From contig NC_081411.1 in assembly GCF_030272615.1 (NCBI RefSeq), positions 153,625,971-153,689,970 of the forward strand: a stretch of DNA of 64,000 nt, in the 5' to 3' direction. Below the pieces are notes generated by a model. That model was not told the DNA's origin and ran no database searches. It was given only the letters and a program-made list of their open reading frames with translations. This document shows positions 10,731 through 22,291 of the stretch, piece after piece (the first letter of the stretch is position 1; each line of letters begins with the position of its first letter). A program made the translations under genes and the position numbers. Origin of the DNA: Cryptomeria japonica. Taxonomy: Eukaryota > Streptophyta > Pinopsida > Cupressales > Cupressaceae.

Positions 10731-12716
10731 TAGAGACTTGAGTGATGTTGATTGGCATTAGTCTGGCATGCATTATCAGAACTATCATTCATTCCGGATT
10801 GATGTGTTGGTGCTACTACTCAAGGGGAGTAGTCAACTGTGTGGTTCAGAGGACTAATGATTTTTCTTTGATGTTTATGTCAAATTTCTGGCATTGATGT
10901 CAAAGGTGATGCAGGAGCATCCAAGAGTCCACCTGAGACCAAGGAGATTATAAACATGAAAAAAGACCCCAGAGCATCCTTGAAAGTGAATTGGAATGTT
11001 TTGAAGCCAATAATGGCTCTATGTAATGCTCAATTTGATTTAAATGTAATAAGTCTTGATAAGGGACCTAAGACAAAATATGGTGTCAAGTAGGCCAATA
11101 GTGTTTCAAGGGTCTAGAATGGTTAGTAGGGTCTTTGGTAGGGTTATTTAGGTATATGAAATAAAATTCCATTGATTTGGAATGATTTTAGCAAATAGAA
11201 TGTATTAAATAAAGTTGGAAAATTCAAATCTTTGTATTCCAACATTTAGTAGCATTTTGGAGGGAAATTGAGTTTTTAAGTCTTAATGAATTTGTAAACC
11301 CCTCCAACCACCTTGGGTTGGTTGGGGAAGTTGTATTCATCATTTATGATGGAAAAAAGAGAGAAAAGTACAGATGGTACGGACTGGAGGTGCTGTTGTG
11401 CGGACTGAGACAGTTTTAATGCAATAAACTTGATTTTCCTTGAAAAACTTGCATTCCTTTGATGATCTTTGAGTTCTAATCATTGAGGAAGGTTGATAGG
11501 AATTTAATGTGCATGATATGAAGCATTTTATATCATTTTTAATCTGATATAAGGATTTATATTGACTGTCCTGTTTTAAAAGTCTGATTTTCCTTGTTTT
11601 CTCAAGTATGAATATGTAATCCATCCCCTTTATGTGCTTACTGTGACTTGGGGATGGAAAATAATGTTGTATCATATAAAACTAACATGAAAGTGCAAGA
11701 TTGAAGTGGTTTTTCAGAGTGATCACTCACAAATGGTGAATTTGTTGGTTGATTGGAGTATGGGGATGGTGGCTAGAGTGTAGCAGCCACTAAAGTAGCC
11801 ATTGGAGGGCTATCTTTTATGATTGGAATCAGTAGAGGGCACAAATTTAATGGTGAAACAACCTTCATTTGATCAGAGAAGTGATTGGAGGCGTGATTTT
11901 GAGCAAGCCCTAGTTTAGAGGGTGATTTAAGGAAGGTTTTAGAGTTTGGACACTTAGAAGTTGAATCAAGCCATAAAACTTAGAAAATCCTTGGTTTGGG
12001 AACCTGATTGAATACTGTACAAAGTTTTGTAACCTGGTGTTAAGTTTTGTTGGTACTTCCTTTGTAAAGTGGGTGGTTTTTAAGGCTAAAAAGGGGCACA
12101 TTTGAGGACAGCAAAGGGTCCGTCCAAAACAACCTATATCATTTTTATGATATGTTGTGTAACATCCAAATGGGTGTCTAAATATGTAATTTTTTGGGCA
12201 AGTTTTTTTGGAAAAGTTTTGAGTTAAAGGGAAATTACCCGATTTGAAGGGCTAGATGCTTGGTTGAATAAATGTATTGAGTTTGTGTTGAATCTAGAGG
12301 CTTAGGGGTTTAGAAAACCTTTGAATCATGTTTTTTGAGGTCCTTTGAAGTATGTGGAGGCAAGAGACACACCTAGTTTAGGTGGTGTTAGGTTTTGAGC
12401 CTATTGAGGCATTGAGTGCATTTGAGACACCTGAGGAGTGTAAGGGGTTTGGGTCCAAAATACACCTTTTATTTGCAAATTTGTATTAGATTCTCCTGTC
12501 TCTACATCAAAAGGGGAAGAGATATTTATGTGAAAATAGAGATTAATAGGGATATCATTCACAGGGGGAGTTTGGTTTGTTGGTTCAGAACTTCATTGTC
12601 ATATCATTTTGGGGAGATTGTTAGATGTCTTCCTTTGGGGGAGACTTGTTTGGCATTTCTTGGCACTTGGATGTTTTTCACATCTATTGTTTCCATCAAT
12701 TCCAAAGGGAGAGGTT
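10731..12716 (+). other. Non-coding copia 3' region with unassigned insert
   Basis: 10731-10910 and about 12540-12716 resemble the 3' untranslated part of copia elements (GGGGGAG words, GGCATTGATGTCAAAG, then a purine tract CCAAAGGGAGAGG at 12702-12714). Between them about 1.6 kb has no convincing coding frame, tract or terminal repeat that I can place. Confidence 0.45.
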
Positions 12717-13913
12717 TTTGGAAATTTGGAGGAATTGATTATGTGTTGCATTGATGTTTTCCATTGATGTCAACACTAGTTGTTTTGTTGTCTACTAGGT
12801 TCCAGTAGTGTGGTTGGATTGTGATGAAAATAATGGGGATATGTTCCGGCTTGTGGAATTGGTTTGGACTGGTTATTCATGTGTTCCTGATGCGTATCAC
12901 ATTCAGTTGGTTTGGGATTTGATGATCCGGATGCTATCATTTGTTCTAGTAAGTATTTTGGTTACTGGTAAGGGTTTTACCAATAGAGCTTTGTTGAAGA
13001 TCTTTTGGTGAATTTGATAAGTGGTATTGGTTCGGCTTCTAGAAGGTTATCAGGATGTTGATGGTTATCAGGTTCATATTCCAATCAATCAATGGTGTTT
13101 TATTTGGCTTATGGTGACCTATTTTAGGTCCGGTGGTTATTCTGTTGGGTTATGGACCAGTTTATGTAACGTGTTTGTTGATGCTCTTGATGCGTTACCA
13201 GTTGGATTTATTGTTTGGTTTATGTTGTTTTGGTCTTAGGCCGACTTGGTTTATCATTGGTTTGTGAGATTATATAACCGATTTATTGTATTATTTTTTG
13301 GGTGGGCGACCTAATTGTTTAGGTCCCAGGTTGGTATAAATATGATGTAAGATCTCTTTGTAGATCATGGCGTTAAGGTTATGGGATTATCTGTGTGCAA
13401 ATAAAGTTGTAGTCATATGCAAAGGTTTTGGTCGATCATAGGTGATCGAATTGGGTTTGTGTAAGAGGTTTAAGACCTCTGGTATTGAGCTTAAACTAAA
13501 CTATACTTAGGCATAGGAGATACTATTCTTGCAATTCATTCATCTTTTCGAATTGTAGTCTGGATTTCTTTTGTAGTCAGTGAGGCTCCTTTTGTGATGA
13601 GAAATGCACTCTAGGCTATTGGCCTTCCTGCATGTGTAGACCCCTCTTATTGTAATGACATACTTAATGCAAAAGTATTATCTGACTATGGGTAGGCTTC
13701 CCATCATGGATTTTCCCTTTATCAATTTTTCCACGTACAAATCCTAGTGTTATATGTTATGGATGTTTAGTAATTGTTCTATGCTTTACGTTTATGCTTA
13801 ATTGTTATATCTGTTATTTTGGTAAAATGTTTTATGTGCTTAAAGTTTAATAATTTGTTGACAACAGATTCACCCCCCCCCCCCCTCTCAGTTGTCCACC
13901 GGTTATCCTAACA
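12717..13913 (+). repeat. Copia-type LTR, probably a 3' LTR
   Basis: Preceded by a purine tract and ending TTATCCTAACA at 13913. It carries the features shared by the copia LTRs of this window: a TATAAATA box near 13335, the TTTTCCC...TTTCCACG box at about 13690-13735, and a C-run followed by TCTCAGT close to the end. The exact start is uncertain (12717 by analogy with N1, or TGTTG at 12744). No matching 5' LTR and no target duplication were found. Small open frames inside it look accidental. Confidence 0.65.
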
Positions 13914-15011
13914 ATATCTTGGAGAAGTGAAACTAGTTTAAGTTAGTTAATCTTTGCACTCAAAAGTCTCATTGGTATGTTGGTCCTTTGATCTCAATGT
14001 TGATATTTTTGATCACCACAAATTCCAGCACATAGAGATGATCACCAATATATTATTGAATTTGTATGTTTTATTGTGAGATGTATGAGTTGTGTAGTTT
14101 TGAAGGATGTTTATACTTACAAGTTGCATATATAAATCATATGTGGGTTTTTCGTACATATATATTTTAGTATGGATACAAATTTTTATTTATGGCTTAG
14201 TTTGGTAATATATTTCATTGATTTTATTGTCACTGTGAGATGGAGAAATGGTGTTACGTAATACAACTATGTTGTCAAACCTATATTTGTTGACTACATG
14301 TTGTAGTCATGTGTTTCTATGGGAATTTGATGTTGGTATATTTGGTAGTGATCGTGGAGTCTTGGAAGTTCCTTATTCCTTTGGGACTTCTCTATGACAT
14401 GATTGTTTATGTAGGTGCATTGTTGGAGGTATTGGATTCATTCCTGATTATTCATGGTGGTGTATCTTCTTGGTTTGGAGATCATGGTATTTCTTTGCCC
14501 TTTGGAAGATCCTAGTGTTTTACTTTATTTTTTTTATTGTATGAAGGTCATTAATGGTATTTATTTAAGAGATTATTATCATATTGTCATAGATAGCTTG
14601 CTTAAAAAATTTAATGGGAACTTTTGATAGTGATATGTTGGTGGTGTTATATCTTCTTATTTTGGAGATCATGGATCCACTTTATCCTTTAGGAATTCTT
14701 GATGTTGAGTTCTTTGATTGTGTTGGGGCCATGTATGATCTTAATTTAGGATATGGTTATCATGATGCCATGTATATCTCAATATCATAATTCAATGGAA
14801 GCTTTTGGTAGTAATGTGGATTCATTATTTAATGATGTATGATCTTTTGCAATGGTTGTTTGTGTCATGTAGGGGCTCTTGGATCCCATTTATCATATTT
14901 AGCGAGAGTTCATTGATATATTTGGTTCTATTGATAGGAGATAGTTATCTTTATCTGATTTGAAGATGTTGAGATCTTAGTACCATGTGTGAGTTTTGAA
15001 GTACTTGGTTG
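13914..15011. other. Unidentified DNA flanking N1
   Basis: T/G-rich and without a credible frame. Two imperfect copies of a segment of about 55 bp (GGTGTATCTTCTTGG...TGGAGATCATGG) lie at 14455-14510 and 14641-14697. This DNA continues beyond N1 at 22292. Confidence 0.4.
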
Positions 15012-15016
15012 AGGTA
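15012..15016 (+). repeat. Target site duplication of N1 (left)
   Basis: AGGTA directly before TGTTGGCAAGAG; the same five bases follow the right LTR. Confidence 0.9.
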
Positions 15017-16190
15017 TGTTGGCAAGAGACATTGTTACAGTGATGCTCCAATGGAGATTGATGATGTTAGATGTATGGAGATTAATTAGGGGTTGTCATT
15101 GATGGCAACTTAGCATAGTAATCATATCCGGTATATGGAGATTGGGATTACTGGAAGTCTTAAGTAAGTTTGGTTATTCATGAAGCATAAGTCTGGTTGG
15201 CGAAACACAATGTATAGTTCCAGTAAGCATTATTCATTTTTGGTGATGCAGTTTTGGTTGTGGTGATTGGAATAGTTGATTGGATGTGTGAGTTATCTTA
15301 TCAAGAAATTCTAGCCTCTGGTGTTGATTCTAGAACAAGTTTCTTGATCCGGTATCTGGTATTGAAGGAAGAACAAAGTTATCATTATGTTTGATGGTGT
15401 ATCGTGTGGTCCAGATTCCTTGAGGTGATTCTAGTGGATGTTGTTGAGTTTGAGGTAGTTGGGCCATCTTATGGAAAGAGTGTGATCATATGTTTTAGGT
15501 CCAGTATATGGATTTGTAGAAGGATTTAGCCGACATGAGACTATACGTTTCATATTTTGCAATTTTGTGAAGCCGACTTGATGAAGATCTATTTTGGTGG
15601 TGTGGATATATTAGATCAGTTTGGATGATGATTTGGAGAGTTTGAGAGTATGCAAGATTGTGTTGGAAGAGATTGAGCATAGTTTGACGTGTGCATATTA
15701 AGTCTTCATGATCCAGTACATGGTAGCAAAGCAGAACAACGTATTTTTTCAAAGCAGTGACAACGGATCATTCTTGAGCCTAACCATAACTGATTCCTAG
15801 CATTTTTAGATTCTATACTCCAGTTTAGACATTGTATTTCCTTCTATATCTCATTTGTAGGATAGTGAGACCTCCAAGGTTGCAACCCTATTTTGTAATT
15901 GAGCAGTGAGCTCTAGGTAGTGTGCCTGAATGCAAGTGCATAAGAATTTTGTAATATTGTTCTACTACAGGCCATAGTAATAATATTGTGGGTACTCAAT
16001 CCCACCATGGTTTTTCCCTTTCTGGGTTTCCACGTAAAAATTCTAGTTTTATGGTTGTGTGGTTATTTGCTTTGTGTTTCTGCATTATAGTTTATGTTAT
16101 TTGCATCTGGTGGTTAAAGAATCAGTTTATAAATTTATAAATTCCAGAATACTAATTCACCCCCCCTCTCAGTGTTCATTGATTCCAACA
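15017..16190 (+). repeat. N1 5' LTR
   Basis: Starts TGTTGGCAAGAG and ends GATTCCAACA. Near the 3' end it has GGGTACTCAATCCCACC, the TTTTTCCC...GTTTCCACG box and the CACCCCCCCTCTCAGT box. It aligns along its length with 21136-22286 and with 63015-64000. Confidence 0.9.
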
Positions 16191-16192
16191 AT

Positions 16193-16205
16193 TGGTATCA
16201 AATCC
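16193..16205 (+). other. N1 primer binding site
   Basis: TGGTATCAAATCC two bases after the LTR, close to the TGGTATCAGAGC complement of initiator-Met tRNA used by most plant copia elements. It differs at the eighth to tenth positions. Confidence 0.8.
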
Positions 16206-17418
16206 TTGTGCCTCATAAGAAGCCTAACAGGTTGAGGAAGATCCAGAAGATTGAATCAATAGACTTCAGTTTGCAGAGACAACTTAGTGTGGCACTTGAA
16301 GACCTTAATGCAGCGATGAAGGAAAAGAGTAGCCTAAAAAGAAATCTGAATGCAGCTGACAACTTCATTAAGACATTGAAGGATTAGTTGAACACCTTTA
16401 GAGAAAAGAGAAAGGAGCTGATGGATAAGCTATAGGAGAAAGAAGAACAAAATGTTGACAATCAAATCCTACAAGATAAGACCGATGAATGTGAGAAGTT
16501 AGCCAATGAGAATGCAGTTTTAAAGAATGAGATGCAATCCATTGTGATGAAGCTAACTAAGGACATTGAAGACCAAAAGAAGAATGAAGAAATCCTGACT
16601 CAATCATTGAAGGACATATCTAATGAATTCTACAGATTGACATGTGAGAATGATTAGTTGAAGCTTGAATTGGTGCAAACAAAGAATGATGCACAAGAAC
16701 TTGAAAGGCAAGTCATAATTTTGAGAGATGAGTTGACTACTATTAATGAGTACAAAGAAAAGTTGAAAGATAGTTTGGCCTGGTTAGATGAGATGTTGGA
16801 AAGTCAGAGACATGGAAAAGACATGCGAGGACTTGGATTTGAGAAAGGAGAATCCTTTGGTTTGGTCAGAGCAATCATCAACAAAAGAACAAGAAACCTC
16901 TGGTAAGATAGCCTAATGCCTATAAATTAAATGGTAAATGTTTTGTTTGTGGCAAATTTGGTCATATGGAAAATCAATGTAGAAGTATGATGAATAATGG
17001 GATGATGAATAATATGAACAATGGTCTTACTTTTACCGGTTAGTGCTTCAAATGCAACAATTTTGGACATAAGTCAAATATGTGCAAAATGATGAACAAT
17101 TTCCAAAATAAGAGATGTTTTACATGTGGAATGTTTGGACATATCTCTAACCAATGCACGGTGAGAGAAAAACAAATGAACTTAAGGCCTATGCAGAGAA
17201 ATGTTGTCTACCATGCATGCAACAAACTGGGTCATATTGCAAGGTATTGTAGAAGAAGGAATGCTCTGGTGAACAAGAACAAATCAGATGAGAAAGGAAA
17301 AGAAAAGGTAGATGAAATCAGAGATCAGCATAAGAATATGTGGGTGAAAAAGGAAGATTCAAATGTACAAAATGGCTCCACACTTGAATCCAATGATGGA
17401 ACCTCATTCAGTAACTAG
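16206..17418 (+). pseudogene. Gag remnant: coiled coil plus four CCHC zinc knuckles (N1)
   Basis: The first part (16206-16906) reads as a Lys/Glu-rich coiled coil with several in-frame TAG codons, all in one frame. After a frame change near 16900 come four zinc knuckles: CFVCGKFGHMENQC (16939-16980), CFKCNNFGHKSNMC (17044-17085), CFTCGMFGHISNQC (17116-17157), and YHACNKLGHIARYC at about 17209-17250. The last has lost its first Cys (TAC, so Tyr). A basic, charged tail ends at TAG 17416-17418. The usual N-terminal copia gag domain is absent because the coiled coil begins almost at the PBS. Gag normally forms the particle and its knuckles bind the element RNA. Confidence 0.8.
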
Positions 17419-17846
17419 GGAATTTTTACCTTAGGGGGCAGGTTATCATGCAGATCTTTAGAACCCCCTTGCGGAGATCTGTGATCGGTAAAAGATGGTT
17501 GCAGATGATGGAGATTAGTTATTCAGTTGATAATTGAAATATTTATGGCGGTTTGATAATCCGGTGAATGAAATGATGAAAATCATGTAACCAGAAGCCT
17601 TTAAGGTTGAGCATTTATTACAACTCAAAATTAGGTTTAAAAGGTCATTTCAATCATTCATTTTTTAAATTGTGAATGAAGAGTAAGAGGAGAAGAGAAA
17701 GGCGAATGAGTTTTAATCGAGCTAGAAGTGATGATTCAAATATTTCTTGCATCTGGTTGAGATTGAAAGAGGTATTTATCCATCTATGAGCAATCTTTTC
17801 ATACCCTTAATATGACCTGGCATCTTAATCTGGTGTTGAGACTCCT
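17419..17846 (+). other. Spacer between gag and ORF-N in N1
   Basis: No coding frame. A hairpin can form at 17447-17485 (CAGATCT ... AGATCTG). The purine-rich part before ORF-N resembles an untranslated leader more than a coding segment, which may mean ORF-N is or was expressed separately from gag. Confidence 0.4.
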
Positions 17847-20800
17847 TTGGTAGTGGAAATTTCTGAGAGGGCAACACCCGTATTCAAGAGGCATCCATTT
17901 AAATCCATTCAAGATGATTTGAAAGGAGCATTTTCTTCAGTCTCGTACAGTGTGCTTCATAACGAGGATATTAGGGCTTATATACACTACAACATCAAAG
18001 AATTGGGTGATAATGATATGCTATCACTCTAAAACAAGCATCTGTCAAATAGTTTGGGAAATCTGAAACCTGAATTCAAGGCACTTCAGGATAAGGGCTT
18101 TGTGGAATTTATTCATTTTCTGGTTCCTTATGAAGCAGAATGGGTCCATTACATTCTAAGTAGAGTTCATGATGAATTCATATGGCTAGATCAACCTTAT
18201 AAGATCACCAAGCAATACATTGAAGCGGTTACCTATTTAAAAGCAACTGGTGCAGTCCCCAAATTAAGGAAAATATAGAATACAACACTAACAAAGATTA
18301 CCAGACCCCAGTTTGATAGTCAATCAATGACTATAAATGATATTATTGAACACGATGTTAGATTTTCCTCGATGGTGATTGGATACAAGGTATATCAATC
18401 GAGCAAGTTGAGTTTTGTCTCTGGAACGACCATAATTGCTACCTATGAAATGGTAAAGGAAGACAAAAGGTATGATCTTTATACAGTACTCCTTAATGAG
18501 TTAGTGAGCAACTTAAAGAAGATAAAGAAAGATAAGAAACATGTCTTCAAGTTTGGATCTAGTCTAATTGTTTGTTTAGCACTTTATTTCATGAATGAGT
18601 TCCCCAGAATTGGAAAAGTCCAATGGGATTATGATAAACCGATTGCTATGCAAATCAAAGAAGGATTGTTGGGTTTGGGTGACAATATAATGCAAAAATC
18701 AGCTTTATGGGGCTATTTTAAAATTTTTCAAGCCACTATGAAAAGCAGAGAGATAATTCCTAAAGACATAGTGGAAAAATATGAGAAAACTATTTGTTTC
18801 ATGGTTGAAAAGGATCAATGTCATATGGAGGCAGTTGATCCAAGAACTGTTTGGATCTTTCCCATAAGGTATGAGGTGGATGCGGTCACACTTGATGCAT
18901 ATACTCAACACTTGTTGAGTCAACCGATGGACCAGAAAGAGGAGAGCTTTGGCACTTTCAAGGAGAAGGATCTGGACTTGCACAAGAAATTCATTAGGCT
19001 TGGAAGAAAAATAAAAGTAAGAAAGGAAGTTGAAGAACTTGCTGAACAAGTGGGCATAACCCAAGAATTAGTACAAAGGGCCAGAGAGAAAAATATATTG
19101 AAGGAGGAAGATATGGTGAATCCAAAATCTAAACCAGTATCTTCTCCTCCCAAGCAAGCTAAGGCCAAGAAAAGCAAGTCTGCACCTACCTTCGGTGTGC
19201 AAAAGTCAGTCCATCCACCTAAGACACAATCAACATCTACCAGTGGAGTAGAAAAAAGGAAGAAAGAGAAACCTGCAAGGAAGCATGTAGCAGTAGAGGA
19301 GGAAATTGAATTGGATGAAGAGGTTAGAGAGGTGAAGAAAACTACTACATTTGCTAGATTACTCAAAAAACCTTCATCCAGTGAAGCTCCACCTACAAAG
19401 AAAGCTAAAAGACAAGGAGACCAATCTGATCGAACAAGAGTGGGCAAGAAGAAATTTGAGATAGATGAAGCCCTCAAATCTGGTAAGCTTGAAGGTCATT
19501 ACACTATTTTACCTCCATTATAGAAGATTATAGACACAATAGTAAATGAAGGTAATTTGACAAACCTTTATGTATATAATGAGGATTCTACTTAGAAATT
19601 TCAGAGAGCTATTGAAGAAGCAATTGTACATTATATAAATTATTTTAGTAAAGCATTGGTTGAACTATCGTCCATGATCCCAAAAGAGTTATATGACATT
19701 TTGGATGCTCGGAGACACACATCTAGTCCATAAGATGAAAGGTTAAAAGAACCTACCTTAGTAAAGTTGTGTTCTGATATAGCAAAAGATGAAATTCCAA
19801 GAATTTTGGGACTTGCTAAAGAAAACTTCTGGAGCAATCCAAGAGTAAATAAAATAATGTTCGGGAAAGTCAATGAAGTAGTAAAGGATACATAGGGTAT
19901 TCTAAGAATTTTTTTGAAATAAAATAACTATCAGGTTAATCCAAAGAAGGATGACTCACATTCAAAAGGACAATCAAGCAAAGATACTTCTCCTCCAGTG
20001 GTTCATGTATAAACAGAAGTCTCTCAGGATCAACCATCTATACAGATTGATCTAATTGGATAGGAAGTTGCAAATGATATCATTGATAATCAAGCAGTAG
20101 ACAACTCTAGTGAATCTATACAAGATCCTCCAGAGATAGAAATCATTGCAGAGATGATAGCTGAGGAGATAGGCGATGCAGGAAAGGGTGAAGGTGAAGG
20201 TGAGGAAGGACAAAAGGATGTTAATTCAGACCAAGTTGTGAAGGAGAAGGGTGAAGGGCAGACTGATAAGGCTCTAGTGACCATGGCAAAAGCTACTATT
20301 CCTGACAAAGGAAAGAAGATTGTGGATGATGAGGATGACTTTTCTCATGGTCTGGTAGATTTGAGTACCCTATTCCCTCTTCAAGAACTTAAATTAACCA
20401 CCCTCGTGCAAATCAAAGCAAGTGAGGACTTACTTAAGTTTGCATCTAAATAAAAAGAGGTTATAACTCTGGCTACCACAATTTTGGAGAAAATTTTGCT
20501 TAACCTTAAGCAGGATTCTAGTGATACACCATTCGGTAAGCTTAAGGGTATGTTAAACAAAGTTGAATCAGATTTTGTATCATTAGAGAAGGCAGCCAAT
20601 ATAAAAGTTTTGAACAAATTCAATGACATGAGACTTCAAACCTTTTTTAAAACAATTGAGGCTGATAGGGAAGTTTTGAAACCTGTGGTAAAATGTGTTG
20701 AGGATGCATTAGATTATGGCAGTAAGATCTCTAAGTTATATCTCATTTTACCCAAATTTACAGTAGACATTGACAAAAAGATAAGGGAATATGAAAGGCA

Positions 20801-21017
20801 GTTAGTTGCAATTTCACAATATTTTGCCCCTCTTTCAATTTTTGCGAGTACTTTAGAAGCCCAAATCATGAATCTAAAAAATAAGACCAGGAGCTTCAAT
20901 GCTGAGAAGGAGTGTTTAATAGGCAGAGTGGGAGAATTAAGGAGTTTAATCACTCCCTAGTTAGATACTTTACTTGATGCTCAGCAAGATGCAGTGAAAA
21001 ATGGTGCGCATTCTTAG
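17847..21017 (+). pseudogene. ORF-N: unknown reading frame of about 1,057 codons in N1
   Basis: One frame (phase 0) stays aligned for 3.17 kb, interrupted only by nonsense codons: TAA about 18030, TAG 18276, 19521 and 19593, TAA 19731, TAG 19893, TAA 19920 and 20010, TAG 20061, TAA 20451, TAG 20958. The longest open part is 18327-19523. Layout: a hydrophobic/charged N-terminal part of about 400 residues (for example KHVFKFGSSLIVCLALYFMN), a Lys-rich Ser/Pro linker with nuclear-signal-like KKAKR, acidic Gly/Glu repeats (20174-20225), and a C-terminal helical, probably coiled-coil part. The first in-frame ATG is 17847; a TAA lies 19 bases upstream. I see no RT, integrase, protease or RNase H motif and recognise no family with confidence; a distant relation to plant transposon-associated proteins is possible. 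The frame follows gag and ends just before the PPT. Confidence 0.7.
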
Positions 21018-21121
21018 GGGGAGTCAATTAAGATTTTTCAATTAAGTGTACAGATTTTTTGATTGATTGCAGTTTTGGAGTGTTGAACACTTGATATTTT
21101 TCACAGTGCTGTCATCAATGC

Positions 21122-21135
21122 CAAAGGGGGAGATT
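21122..21135 (+). other. N1 polypurine tract
   Basis: CAAAGGGGGAGATT directly before the 3' LTR; same form as the tract of C1. Confidence 0.85.
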
Positions 21136-22286
21136 TTTGGTAAGAGACGTTATTCCGGTGACGATCCGATGGAGATTACTTAGGGGTTGTCATTGATGAC
21201 AACTCAGCCTAGTAATCCTATCCGGTATATGGAGATTGGGATTACTAGAAGTCTTAAGTAAGTTTGGTTATTCATGAAGCATAAGTCTGGTCGACGAAAC
21301 ACAATCTATAGTTTCAATAAGCATTATTCATTTCCGGTGATGTAGTTTTGGTTGCAGTGATTAGATTAGTTGATTAGATGTGTGAGGTAGTTATCAGGCA
21401 ATTCTAGCCTCTGATGTTGATTCTAGAACAAGTTTCTTGATCTAATATCTAATATTGAAGGGAGAACAGAGTTATCATTATGTTTGATGGTGTAGCGTGT
21501 GGTCTGGATTCGTTGAGGTGATTCCAGTGGATTTTTTTGAGTTTGAGGTAATTGGGTTGTCTTATGGAAAGAGTGTGATCATATGTTTTAGGTCCGGTAT
21601 ATGGATTTGTAGAAGGATTGAGTCAACATGAGACTATACATTTCATATTTTGTAGTTTTGTGAAGCCTACTTGATGAAGATCTATTTTGGTGGTGTGGAT
21701 ATATTAGATCAACTTGGATGATCATTTGGAGAGTGTGAGAGTATGAAAATTATGTTGGAAACAATTGAGCATAGTTTCACATGCACATCTTAAGTTTTCA
21801 TGATCTGAAACATGATAGCAGAGCAGAACAGAGTAGTTTTTTAGAGCAATGACAACGGATCATTCTTGAGCCTAATCAGAATTGATTCTTGGCATTTGTA
21901 GATGCTATACTATAGTTCAGATATTGTATTTTCTTGTATATCTCATTTGTAGGATAGTGATTCCTCCAAGGTTGCAGCCCTATTTTGTAATTAAGTAGTG
22001 AGCTCTAGGCAAAGTGCCTGAATACAAGTGCATTACACTTTCGTAATATTGTTTTACTACTGGCCATAGTATAATTATAATGTGGGTACTCAATCCCACC
22101 ATGGTTTTTCCCTTTCTGAGTTTCCACATCAAAATTTTGGTGTCATGGTTGTGTGGTTATTTTCTTTGTGTTTCTGCATTATAGTTTTTGTTATTTGCAT
22201 CCGATGGTTAAAGAATTAGTTTTATAAATTTGTAAATTCCAGAACATTGATTCACCCCCCACTCTTAGTGTTCATTGATTGCAACA
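21136..22286 (+). repeat. N1 3' LTR
   Basis: Similar to the 5' LTR throughout; the first bases are damaged (TTTGG for TGTTGG) and the end is GATTGCAACA. Clear divergence from the 5' LTR shows that the insertion is old. Confidence 0.9.
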
Positions 22287-22291
22287 AGGTA
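22287..22291 (+). repeat. Target site duplication of N1 (right)
   Basis: AGGTA, identical to 15012-15016. Confidence 0.9.

Larger units (their letters stand above)
15017..22286 (+). mobile_element. Non-autonomous copia-type LTR retrotransposon N1, complete
   Basis: Two LTRs (1,174 and about 1,151 bp), a PBS, a PPT and a 5-bp target duplication AGGTA on both sides define an intact 7.27-kb insertion. The interior has no protease, integrase or RT. It holds a gag remnant (coiled coil, then four zinc knuckles), a spacer of about 430 bp and one long unknown frame, ORF-N. Transposition must have relied on enzymes from another copia element. LTR ends, PBS type and the conserved LTR boxes are copia-like. 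Another LTR of this family lies at 63015. Confidence 0.9.

Noticed and set aside
12416-13239. Three consecutive plus-strand frames of 67-112 codons
   Set aside because: They lie across a copia 3' region and LTR, in different phases, with no recognisable protein features.
18920-19477. Minus-strand frame of 185 codons
   Set aside because: Antisense shadow of ORF-N; low-complexity composition explains the lack of stops.
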